This document shows, piece after piece, positions 36,566-48,040 of a stretch of DNA of 64,000 nucleotides. The stretch covers positions 100,650 to 164,649 of the forward strand of contig MU839179.1 in NCBI GenBank assembly GCA_030685235.1, given 5' to 3'. A program made the translations under genes and the position numbers. This stretch comes from Copromyces sp. CBS 386.78 (lineage: Eukaryota; Ascomycota; Sordariomycetes; Sordariales; Sordariaceae). The notes under the pieces were generated by a model, which saw only the letters and a program-made list of their open reading frames with translations, had not been told where the DNA came from and searched no databases. Every line of letters starts with the position of its first letter. Position 1 is the stretch's first letter.

Positions 36566-39500
36566 TCAATTCATCCCCAACTCCGCATCCCCCATCCAAT
36601 GGCTTCCGCCAGCACACCTATACCCGCCCGATTGCTTGATCCAATTAAACCCCATCGGACAAGCCCCCATCATCTTCAACTTCATCTGCATCTCCTGCTC
36701 CTTTTTCCTCCTGGCTTCTTCTTCCAACAGCCTCTTCAGAATCTTGTCCCTGGCCGCATCTGACGCTCTTTTCGCTTCCTCCTTCAGCCGCTCGTACTCC
36801 TCTTCCCGCTCCTCTTCGGCCTTGCGATCGCGCTGGAGCTGTTCCCAGACTGCGTCACTTACTCCCGCGTCGCGCTGGGCTGCGTACTTGGAGTTGGAGT
36901 CGGCTGTTTGCTTTCGAGTTTCGACGGGGGCGGGCGCAGGCTCTTGCTCTTCCTCTTCGTCTTCTAAGAATATCTCTTCGACGACGTGGGATTGCTCTTG
37001 TGAGAACGACGTGGAAGTTGTGGTGGAGATGTTGAAAGATGGTTCATGTTGTTGTGGTGGAGGCTGAAGGAACCGCTGCAAGGCATCAGGCAAACCAGTT
37101 GACGCGCCCGTTGCCGCCGCCGCGGCCTTGCTCCGCGAAGCTCGCTCAGTCATGACCGCCCTAAGTTCCTGCCTGATGATCTCCTCGGTGAGCACGATGC
37201 GCCCCTTGGCGAGGCCTTCCTTGCAGCGCAAAACTCTGTTGAACATGCTCTTGGCAAGCCCCTGAACATCGCGTGCGCTGGCCCAGTTTGCTTGGGTAGT
37301 TAGCTGGTTGAAGTAGGACACCATCGATTTCTTGAAGGCAGGTTTCGGGTTCGTCAAGCAGGAGAGATCTAGCTCCTTTCCTTTCGACTTGAGGACACCT
37401 TGTTGCTTCTCAAGCAGTTTGCTCAGCAGTTGAATGCATTCCTCAGGGGAAAGTGCTCGGAAGTTGACCACCTCGGGGAAACGGGACGTTAAGCCGGTAT
37501 TGACTGACATCAAGCGATTGATGTCCGCCTCGTAGCCAGCAAGGATAATGATCAGCTTCTTGTTGTACCGGTCTTTCGTAACTGAATCAACCAACTCATC
37601 CATGGCCTCCTTGGCATACGGCCCATCGGCCAGTCGATACGCCTCGTCAATGAAAAGGACTCTTCCAAGCGCCTTGTCCAAAAGGCTGGTCACCTTCGGG
37701 CCGGTCTGCCCAACATACTGCCCAATCATATCAGTGGCGGAGCATTCGACCACCTCAGCGGTAGACAAGAAGCCCATGTCATAAAAGACCTTGCCCATTT
37801 TCTTGGCAGTGGTAGTCTTGCCGGTACCGGGAGGCCCTCTGAAGAGGAAGTTGAACGGAATGTTCTCCTTTGGATCCATGTCAAGGGACTTGAACGTTCG
37901 AACAGTTTCCTGGTAACGCTCCAGCAAAGTGATGACATCCTCAGAGCCCACTGAACCCTCAAAAAGCTTCCGGATATTGGTGTCCGACCTCGAAGCCCTG
38001 TCGAAGTCTGGATCAAAGTCTTCAGGCTCAAGTGTCTCCGGCTGTGCTTGTCCCTTGGAGAATCGTCGCTGATGACGAGCCTTCGTGGCATCCAGCAAGA
38101 TGTCGATTTCACCGGCGTTGCCAAAGTTTGGCCGATTCCTAGCCCGCTTCAATATGTCCATTGCCACAGCGGTCGCCTTTGGAGTAGACTTATATCCTAG
38201 CTGCTTGATCTTGAGATCGAAGATTTTGCGAAGCTCCTCATCCGAGAAATCCTCAAAGTTGAACCCTGAAGCAATGGGGAAGCGGCGAGCGAGGCCCGGA
38301 TTGACGTTTTGGAACATTGTTTCCATCTGTTCCTTGTAGCCGAGGAGTAAGACACACCGGTCATCGCCCGGAACGCTTTGCACCTCTGCCACAATGGTGT
38401 CTATGACGGCCGTCTTGTATGGATCGGAAGTAGATCCTCCGCCGTAGAGACCGTAGGCCTCGTCGATAACCAGAACCTTCCCCAAAGTCGCGGCGAGAAT
38501 GCCTTTGGTCTGTTGTTCAGACTGTCCAAGGGCGCCGCCAACAAAATCAGAAGGGTTCTTGACCACCACTGGAGAACAGGTCGTTAGCACAGAGGATGAG
38601 AATCGCTGAAAAAATACGGGGTACCTTACCTTCTCCTTTGGATAACAAGCCAAGTTTAACGAGGATATCTCCATACAACTTGGCTACCGTCGTCTTTCCA
38701 GTTCCCGGATTTCCAAGGAAGACCTTGTTGAGGGAGTATTGAATGGGTGGCTGCTCAGCTAACTCTCTCTTGTAGTTCTGCTGGATGCTGTCAACAAGCG
38801 CTTTGACGGCTTCCTTGACAGACGCAAGACCAATGAGCTGTTGCAATTTCTTCCATGCCTGGCACTTGTTGAGGGCTTCGGCCGGTTCCGGGCCGATGAG
38901 ATCCTCCTTGGTGAAGAACAAATCATCGACGTTGGTCTTTCCTGCTTTGCGCTCCCGCCTGATCCTGTTTGCCTGTCTTCGGGAGATGATGTCAAGGTTG
39001 TTTTCGACAGTGCGAGCATTGCCAAAGCCTTCCTTGCCACGCCCTCGCCCAATCCGTCTGGCAATAATCCGGCAGTAAAGGCCTCGCAGTCCGTCCTCGC
39101 AGTCCATCGCGTTTTTGTACTTCTTGTTGACCTTGAGCTCGAAGATCCTTAGCAGCTCATCGTCCGTGTAGTCTGCGAAGCTCATGTCAATCGGGAACCG
39201 GCTAGGAAGGCCTGGATTGTGAGCGAAGAAGCTTTCCATCTGTTTGCTGTAGCCAGCAAGGACAAAGACGACCTTGCCTCTCAGATTTTCGACTTCGGCG
39301 AGAAGATAGTCCAGCACACTGCCACCGCCGGGGTTATTGCCAGATGTCAACTGATATGCCTCGTCAATGAAGAGTACTCCTCCGCCATCGTTGAGAATGT
39401 TGTCGATCAACTTCTTGCACCCGGAAACACCGCCATGAGCGAGCCCCGCTCCGGTGGTTTCCGCAAAGTGTTTTCCCGGAATGACGCCAACGTCGGTGAG

Positions 39501-42500
39501 AAACTCGGCATACAATCTTGCCACAGTGGTTTTGCCTAGAAATGCTGTTAGACCGGACCGCTTTTGATATACAGCCATTCAGCAAAGACTTACCTGTCCC
39601 AGGGTTCCCAAGCATAGAGCAGCTAAAGCGCTCTTCAGTCAGGGAGATGCCTTGGCGGACCGCAGTGTCTACCTTGGATTTGATGGAGAGAAACTCCTGT
39701 TTGACGTCTTCCAGCCCTATCATGGACATCAATGTATCCATGGGCTGGCTGTATGCATTCTCAAACTCTTTCAAATGGTGCCACTCGGCTTCAGCAGAGT
39801 CAGGAAGGTCGGTAAGGGAATCGTGTGGATCTGCCACGGCGGTGGCCTGCGAATCTCTCTCTGTCCGAATCCTGGCCTTTTCAGCAACTCGAAGAGCGAT
39901 CTCAGCCTGCTGCTGTTGTTGCTCTTCGGCCCGGGCCCGGGATTCCTTGAGAGCTGCAAGCTCTCTCCGGCGCTGTTCTATCGTCTGCTGCCTGGCCAAC
40001 TCATCCGCTTTATACTTGTTGATCCGACGTTCGTGTTCTAGCTCATCCTGGAGGTCTTGAAGTTGCTTGTTGTATGCCAGCTGTTGACGGACGCGGTCTT
40101 CTTCAAGCTTCAAATCTCTCTTGATGCGGCGTTCATGCTCCTTGTCCTCCCGTATACAATCTCGACAGTCTTCGTCTTGTCGCATACAACGCACCTTGTG
40201 CTTGTGTTGTCTTGGGCAGACCTTCATCACAACCTCGTAACATTCGGCTCGGCTGTGGTCTATAACACGATGGCAACGAGATGGACATTTATGGACACCA
40301 CATTTGAGCAATGCATCGCTGGTAGAGAAAAGCGAGTTAGCCAGCCAACCTCTCGTCGGGTGGATGCAGAATCAGGTACATACCACGGTTGAGTGCAACC
40401 ACCATCTGGACACGTCTTCTCAAAATCCTCTGGTTCTCGCAGTATTGCTGTTTTCTCCGGATGCCTTTCACACTTGACCGGAAGGCCATCGTACAAATGG
40501 CTGTGAGCCTTGAGTAACTCGAAGAACGGCCGCCAAGTCGTAGCTCCCCTCTTACTGTTCATGAACGTCTCCATGTTTCCGATCATGATTAGACAATCCC
40601 TCGCTCTTGTGATGAGAACATTGAGGCGCTCTGGAGCAGAGAGAAACCCGATATCCCCTGTATAGTTGCTTCGAGTCAGGGAGACAATAATGATGTCGCT
40701 TTCCTCACCCTGATAGTTGTCTACTTGACTGTTAGTATCACTCCAGAGGGCTGGGCACGTGATTGAGCTTACCAATGGTTGAGATCCGGAGTGGCTTCTT
40801 GTCAACTTTTGCAGCTGCCTCAGATATCAACCCTGCGCGAATCAAGTCCCTCTTGTCCATCTCGCTCAATGCTGCATCATGTTGGTGCATTTGGAGGAGA
40901 TCCCGCAAGACCCTCAACTGTCCTAGGTATGGAGTCAGGATCACGATTTGGTCTGTAGAATAACCCTGCTGGCCGAGGTACTTCAGGTAGCTCAGTATTA
41001 TGTACGCTTCGTGCGAGTTCTTCTTGCTTTCCTTCATTCCTGGGTCACGGCGCTCTCGTAACGCCCTATCCGAGTCCTCTGGCTTGTTGTGGTTGACGAA
41101 GATAACTCGGTCCTGAAGCCCACGCACAGGCAGTCTACCACTGGTCCCTGGGCCATCCAGCAAATCCGGGTACGTAAGTTCGCGGGGAAACAAAGATATT
41201 TCCGGAACCATGCGGTGCTGCTTGCGTAGGGTTGTATGGGGCGCTCCCTTCATGATGAGACGTTCGAAAAGGGAACGGTTGAGATCGAAGCCGTCACCCC
41301 TCTCTACCGACAAGGCGTAGTTGTTGATTTTGGGTCGAAGTTGTTTATGGTCGCCAATCAACACAAGTTGCTTGACCGAAGATGCCAGAGCAGTGAGGAC
41401 ATGACTCTCCAAAATCTCTCCAGCCTCTTCCACGAGAACCACATCTGGCATAGCGGCCCGTATGAGACCCGAGTGTTTAGCTGCTGCCGTGGTGGTACAT
41501 CCGATAACCATCTTTTTGCGCACGATGTGTGCATCTGCCTCATTGAACTGCGTCTCGATCTGTTCATGATTGTCGTTGAACTGTCGGACCTGTTCCTCGA
41601 CCGTTTCAAGACGCTCCCCGATGAGTGCCTTCACCCACTTGTTCACGTGACTCTCCCTGTCTTCTTGCTTCATATCCCAGATCGGGCTGCACTCGGCCGG
41701 AATATCGTGAGTGAAGATGCCCGGGTTCTGGCCATGGATCCATCTCTGATATAGATAGTCCTGCTTCACCTGTTTTTGTCGCTTCCCAGAACGCTCCCCG
41801 ACACGATTCCAGCCCAGTTCTTCTGCTGTTGGGACGAGCAGGGCCTTGTAAAACTGAGAGTACTCGTCCGAGAATTCGAGAAACTCGGCTATTTCATCCC
41901 AGGTGACGTTGGTCGTTTGATAGTTATGAAACGCCTTTCTCAGGTCCACGATGGAGTCCTTCATGGCCTCTCGCAAATTGTTGATGATGGCCCATGCATC
42001 TTGCGAACGTCGATAGTTACCTTGTTGCTTGGCAAGGAGGAGAGGCTCGGTTCTTGGGGTACATTTGCTCCATGCGCCTAAACGCACAATATCATTTTCT
42101 GGGATGTGAGCGTTATCGATGAGATCTTCGAGGAACTGATCCAGGGCATGGTTGGTGAAGCTAATCACAAGAATCCGTCGTCGTGCCTGAAACAAATACT
42201 TTGCGATCTGTGCACCAATGAACGATTTTCCCGTGCCTGCATCAGGGGGTTAACAGGGAGAATTCCATAATTAGACATAACGTGCTTACCTGGTGGTCCC
42301 TGTATGAGACTTATCGGTCTCGTGAGAGCATGAATCAACGACTCCAGTTGAGACTTGTCTACGCAAACATCCTCGTCCAGTGAAGCAGAACCATCGTCCG
42401 ACAACTCGTTGTGGACCTCCATGAGTTCTCCGATGAAGTCTTGAAGCTCCGGCGCCTGCTCAAAACCAAGACTGTTGGCAGTAGGGTTGACGAGGAATTC

Positions 42501-43769
42501 TTGCAATGGTAGTTCGGCCGTTGCCTGGAGGCCCCTCAGCACGGGCTCGTAAGCAAATACCGGCGTATCGACCGGAGTGAATTGAATGCAGGCGGGATTT
42601 GTTAGCCGCAAGGCCAACAGGGTTCTTCCGAGACTTCGACTGTCTGTGAACTGCAGTGGGATAATAGGTGGCCACTGAGCTAAAAGGGTAATGTCTCTGT
42701 CAAGGAAGGCAAATCCGATGACATCCTTACCGCGGCTAAGTGCTCCAAATGACTGATGCCGAAGGACGCTGGGTTGGTCTCGAAAGTATTTCTTTCGGTC
42801 CTGTTCTTCCAGCCCTTCGAGAAAGTCTAGACCTTGGCGGCACCGAAGGAGAAGGCAGCACTTCTTGTATCTGCCTCTATCCTCGTCACCAAAATCAAAT
42901 CCAACAGGGATAAGATCACTGAGAACCCGTGACTGACGGGTTCCCCTCTTTTTTCCAACTGTGACTTGTAGGTCCTCACGCAACTCGGCAAGCATATCCT
43001 CCCGTAAAAGCCTGAACTGATTGTCTAGATGGACGGCAGCACGGGATTCCACGGGGGCATCATCCACCTCCTTTGCAGTACGGTAGAAGGGCTGTTGTGT
43101 GGAGAGAAACTCGTCCTCGGTAGGGTAGATGAGAATATCCCTGAAGGAAGCAAAGTCGTTGTCGTGTCGGCCGCCTGCGCCGTTTTGCTCAGTGTTCCCG
43201 GCGGGCGACGACTGGAGCTCTAGCACGTTCTTCATCCGGTAGAACAGATCACGGGTGTCGTGGTCCTCGGCTTGAGACAGCCGTGTGCCTTCAACGAGAG
43301 TTTTGACATCGTCTGTGATGTTGAGATCGGCATCCTTGGGAAGAGAAAGAAGTCCGAGAGCGAGCCAGACAAAGGGTACAAGTTGATCGTCGGGGATTTG
43401 ATGATCATGGAAAAGCTTGAAGAGAGCTTTCCAGAGCGTGGGAGGGTTTCCGAGTGAGATGAGAACCCGGTGAAGCAACTGACCATCAACGAGGGCCTTG
43501 ATACCCGGGTCGGAAAAGTATCTCAACAGGGGAAAGGTGTGCGAAAGGATGAATGAAGCAGACAGGTCGACTCGGACAGCATCTCGGAGTGCGTCGAGAC
43601 CAACATGGCTGGAAACAATAATCTCGACACATGTGCTCGGCGGCTGGTAAGTTTGGATGGCTTCGATAAAGAGCTGAGCCTCATGGGAGCTGGTGACTCG
43701 CCTTTCCCCGTTGATGACCTGACGAAAAAGGTACTTGAGGCGTTTCTGGCGGGGGTTGTTGGAAGCCAT
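36566..43769 (-). CDS. SF1 helicase - NFX1 zinc finger - triple CbbX-type AAA+ protein
   Basis: Six exons (43769-42290, 42236-40773, 40720-40384, 40318-39594, 39535-38630, 38568-36566) give 2304 residues; all five introns are 52-65 bp and in frame. The N-terminal 480 residues are unassigned. Then comes a UPF1/ZNFX1-like superfamily 1 helicase: GPPGTGKS near 491, VLVEEAGE near 760, GDHKQLRP near 788, RKQHRM near 831 and ITRARD near 1017. A Cys/His-rich NFX1-type stretch follows (LLKCGVHKCPSRCHRV, near 1097), then a charged coiled coil (about 1150-1245). Three CbbX/SpoVK-type AAA+ modules follow, each with intact Walker A (near 1331, 1613, 1886) and Walker B (LFIDEAY, LVIDEAY, LFIDEAY). A second coiled coil ends in a conserved-looking NWIKQSGGYRCAGGSH. 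An in-frame ATG at 43898 would add 43 residues. Such fusions occur in other fungi. RNA-related surveillance or defence is inferred from ZNFX1 only. Confidence 0.9.
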
Positions 43770-45005
43770 CGTGGTCTGTTGACTGGGTAATATTGGACGA
43801 AATAGGCGATCAAGAAGTGGTTGGTGTTGGGACCCGGTGTCGATGTACTGGTAAAGAGCTTGTGAAGGAAGTTTGATGAATGGAAGTCCCAGAAACACAG
43901 AGTTTGAGTCTGGGGAACCCTTGGGGATGTATCAATCGTTCGAAGCAGCTGATAGCCAAGTAGGGGTCCAGGACTTTTCCGAAAGACTTTGATCTGCCTT
44001 GGTCGTGGGCAAACTGGAGGCCTTTGTATTAACCGATCGATAACGTAGTGTTGTTGGAGGCAATGCTTGGTCCGGCCCAAACCAAGACCTACCTACACAG
44101 GGGCAGCAAGCCCGGCCCTGACGACCATCGTTCTAGTGGAAAGGCAGACTGGCTCGACGGGAAGTACATCATCGGCCGAATCATAAGGTAGTCTCGGTGC
44201 TGCAAACGACGAAGTATGCCATTTCCCTTTCAAGGTGTCGGCATGGGTATGATGCGCTGGCTGTTGGCCTCACGCATGGAGGCATGTCGTGCAGCACCAT
44301 CGTGATTCGTGATGGCCGCCATCGTGGACTGAGCAGCGGCAGGCTGGCAGCGGGATCGTCCATAAGGCGACTCGCTGCGTGACGGGAAAGCCTGAATGAG
44401 CGCCCGGCTGGCAATCTGGCCGCAATGCTGAATGCAAGAGGCCCGTGATCCGTTTGACATCTGGCTCCCATTCGATGCCGATGAGGTCGGTCCGGGACTC
44501 GACCTGTCTTTCGTTGGAGGCAGACGCGGGGAATTGAGGTCGGGTCTTTGCGGCGCGGGGGTTGGGGGCCTACACTAAGGTAGTCTAAGCGTTCAATTTG
44601 TTAGAACTAGTGCACCCGTCCACCATCATTTCAGGGCTGACCCACTGTAATTGGCCCCAGATCCGTTGTGGTCGCAGGCCGGCGGCCCGTCATGGCGTCC
44701 ATTGCAAGGCGTTTTCCTCTTCTTCCATAATCGGTTGGCTGCCGATGACACATGCAAGTGAACGTCATACGACGGCCTCAAACAGACCGGAGGCAGACAA
44801 GAGGCAGAAAGGAGGAGGATGGCCATGGAGCGCGCACAATATGTGAGCCGTGGGCGAAGAGGTCGAAAGGTCGTGGGTGTGATTTTTGGATAAAAGGAGG
44901 AAGATGGAAAGGACGGATGGGAGAAAATCGAAGAGGGCATAACGCAGACAACCCCAGGCTCCATCACTCCTTCCTTCTTGACTCAATACCCTTCGATACA
45001 TCACC
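43770..45005. other. Divergent promoter region
   Basis: This region separates the start of the helicase-AAA gene (minus) from the start of the next gene (plus), so it must hold both promoters. Short frames on both strands have no support. Confidence 0.5.
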
Positions 45006-46964
45006 ATGTCCTCCTACTACTCGGTCAGAAAAGCCCAATCTTACAATTCCTCCGGGAAACAAACTGGTTATTTCAACAATAATTGGAAACAAACGTCCTC
45101 AACACCGGCAACACCACCTCCGCCGCTCGGACCACTCCTCAAGTCCCTCCGTGTTAACGATCTCGGCCATGATCCCGACGACCAACACTCGGCCACCATC
45201 CAAGACTGTGAAGTTGTAGCATCCTACAACTGGCTAGACACCAATCTCTCTGATCCAACAATTTTGATTCCCGGTTTGTCTCCCTTTTCACCTCATATTC
45301 TCTTTTCCTCCCATTCTCGTCCCAAATCCCAAGTGGATGGAACCCAGCTCACCAACACCAACGCCAAAAACATCACCACTAACACTAACACCACCACTGG
45401 CACTCACACCCAACGCTAACACCTCCACCCCCCCAAAAAAGGCAAACCCCCCCTCTGGTCTCCCCCCTCCACCCCCCCTCAACTCCGTGAAGACAACGGC
45501 ACCTACCACCGCGACCGTAACGCCGCCCGCTACCCTTCCCACCCTCTCGAGCCCGCCTTGGTCTCCTATCTCCGGTCCAGCACCAAAAACACCAACACCA
45601 ATACCAACACCAAACCCTCTGCCTCTCTCATCCCCTCACTAGTAGACATCGTAGCATGCAGCAGCACGCTCGGCAACCTGTTGCGGTTCGTACGCGGCCA
45701 GGACAAAACCTTCCGGATCTTGGTCGAGAAGGTCGGGAATACAGTGTTTTTCGTAAGGAGAGAGAATTCCCCGACGGAAACGATTCCCGATGTGAGGGGG
45801 TACGGACATGCGTTTCCGGAGGCGTATACGAGTTGGGAGGGGGAGGTGAAGGGGAGTTCGTCGCATCAGAGGGTGTTGAAGTATCGGTTTGGGGGGATGG
45901 GGTTGTTGGTGAGGTTTGAGGCTGATGGGTATGTGAGGGATGAGAATGAGACTGGGAAGGGGAGTGAGCAGGCTGGTGGCCCGGATAAGGGGAAGGAGAC
46001 TGAGGAGTGGGATGTGAAGGTTGGCAGCAACAATCGAATCCCGGATGGGTTGTTTTCCTCGCTCAAGGTCTCTTCTTCTGGTTCCACGGCAACCTCGTCC
46101 TCACCGTCCTCTTATTCTTCCCCAACCCTCACCATCAAACAAAGCCCCAACTCCCTGGTCCCCCAATCCCATGTCTTCGACCTCAAAACCCGTTCCATCC
46201 GCGCCCGCGGCGTCAAAGATACTCTCTCCGAAGAACTACCTCGGCTCTGGATCTCCCAAATCCCGCGCTTCATCTTGGCTTACCACACCCGCGGGCTGTT
46301 CCGGACCGAAGACATGGAGATCAAAGACGTTCGAGAAGACGTCAAGCGGTGGGAGAAGGAGCAGAAGGAGGCGTTGGGGAAGTTAGTTGGGGTTCTCAAG
46401 TGGATTCGGGAGGTTATTGATGATATTGAGGGGGGTAAGATGGAGGTCGTGCATCGAGAAGAGGCGGTTGGGGTGTTGGAGGTTAGGGAGCAGGGGTGGC
46501 CTGAGGACGACGAGACCTTGGATGGAAGGGTTGATGGGAATGGGAGCGAGGAGGATCTGGAGGTGAAGAAAATTGACAAGATCAGAGGTGACAAAGTCAT
46601 GTCAGACGCTATCCGCGCAGAATGGATAGCTGCTCAGGCGGGCACTGATACTGCAGATAATCAGTCCGACACCCGGAGGAAGGAGAATATGGAGAAGAAA
46701 AAGGGGAAGGATATTACCGATCAAAGCGACGAGGGAAAGCATGATAATGATTATGGAGATACGGACGATGACGACTACCACGAATCGGACAGCCATGCCC
46801 AACCCACGAGGCGCTATATGTTCGATGTTGACGACGATGCAATCTCCTGGAGCAGTGACTTTGACCGCGGGGATGACCGTGGCTGGGAGTCGGACGGGGC
46901 AGATCAGGACTTCACGGCGTGTTCGTTGGAAGATTGCGGGTATTGTGGTCGTTGTCCCTATTAG
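45006..46964 (+). CDS. Conserved fungal protein of unknown function
   Basis: Exons 45006-45273 and 45442-46964 give 596 residues. The intron has a GTTTGT donor and a GCTAAC branch site, and its acceptor is preceded by an A run. Skipping it makes the conserved words run on: VVASYNWLD and ILIPG before it, PPLWSPPSTP and GTYHRDRNAARYP after it. The core contains VDIVACSSTLGNLLRFVRGQ, VGNTVFFVRRENSP, IPDVRGYGHAFPEAYT and KYRFGGMGLLVRFEADGY. I recognise this as a widespread ascomycete family often labelled 'geranylgeranyl pyrophosphate synthetase' in annotations. I see no DDxxD prenyl-diphosphate motif in the conserved core, so that label looks wrong here. The C-terminal 200 residues are low-complexity and very acidic, ending in a Cys-containing CGYCGRCPY. 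No signal peptide or membrane segment. Function unknown. Confidence 0.85.
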
Positions 46965-46970
46965 GGCTTC

Positions 46971-47263
<293 letters not shown>

Positions 47264-47479
47264 GCACTTTCCGATAAGCATCAGGTAGCTTCACCAACAA
47301 TTCTTTCTTCGTTATTTATCACTACATCGTTGTGCTGCAAGTCCTCGATTGTTGGTGTTGAGCGGATTTCTCGCAATATTTGTTGTGTTGTTGTGCACAC
47401 CCACCCATGCACCCACCACCTTCTACCAAACCTCAATTTATAAGTGCATCGTTTGCGCTAAATTTTAACCACAACAAAC

Positions 47480-47565
47480 GGTCCGGTGGCGAAATGGTAT
47501 CGTGTGGTCCTCCTAATTACAGGAGGATAAGACTGAGGTTGTGGGTTCGAGTCCCATCCGGATCG
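47480..47565 (+). tRNA. tRNA-Arg (anticodon CCT) with a 14-nt intron
   Basis: The acceptor arms GGTCCGG and CCGGATC pair with one G-U. The T arm GTGGG-TTCGAGT-CCCAT holds a perfect B-box core, GGTTCGAGTCC, and the A box is TGGCGAAATGG. The anticodon stem TGGTC pairs with GACTG when the loop is CTCCTAA. That requires removing 14 nt after position 37, the place where nuclear tRNA introns sit. The intron contains AGGAGG, which pairs with the CCTCC around the anticodon in the precursor, as usual. The CCA end is not encoded. Confidence 0.9.
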
Positions 47566-47575
47566 TTTCTTTTTG
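47566..47575 (+). terminator. Pol III terminator of the tRNA gene
   Basis: TTTCTTTTTG follows the discriminator base directly. The run of five T is a standard RNA polymerase III stop, and a longer T run follows a few bases further on. Confidence 0.75.
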
Positions 47576-48040
47576 TACTTTTTTTCTTCCCGTACACGTG
47601 CATGTGCGTGGAGTCGTGATTGTGTTGGGTGAGGGGGGTTTTCGGGGGTTTTGTTGACATGGTGATAGAGGCAATTGGTTGCGTTTCTGGGGCTTGTGGA
47701 GAGGAGTATGTTAGGTGCTGTGTACCTTGATGGTTGGGATGAAAGCTTGTAGTTGATGTATCTTCGGACTAGATTCATCGTCGAAGTTTGTTAATCTTTT
47801 CAATTTTTTTAGCCCATGGATTGCTGGCAACGGGACAGTGGATACACGCTGGCTGACATGTTGGCTGTCTTTGACTGTGATCTCTATGAGTGTCCCTTCG
47901 CATATCCCGTGATATTTCGCCTTACATCCAATAGCTTTCATCCGCCTACGAGCAAGGGTTCTCATTGTGATCTTCCTTTGTGGCCCTGAGTCGCCGACCT
48001 TGTGCTTAGCCAAGTGCACTCTGACCCGAAGGTTGACCAT

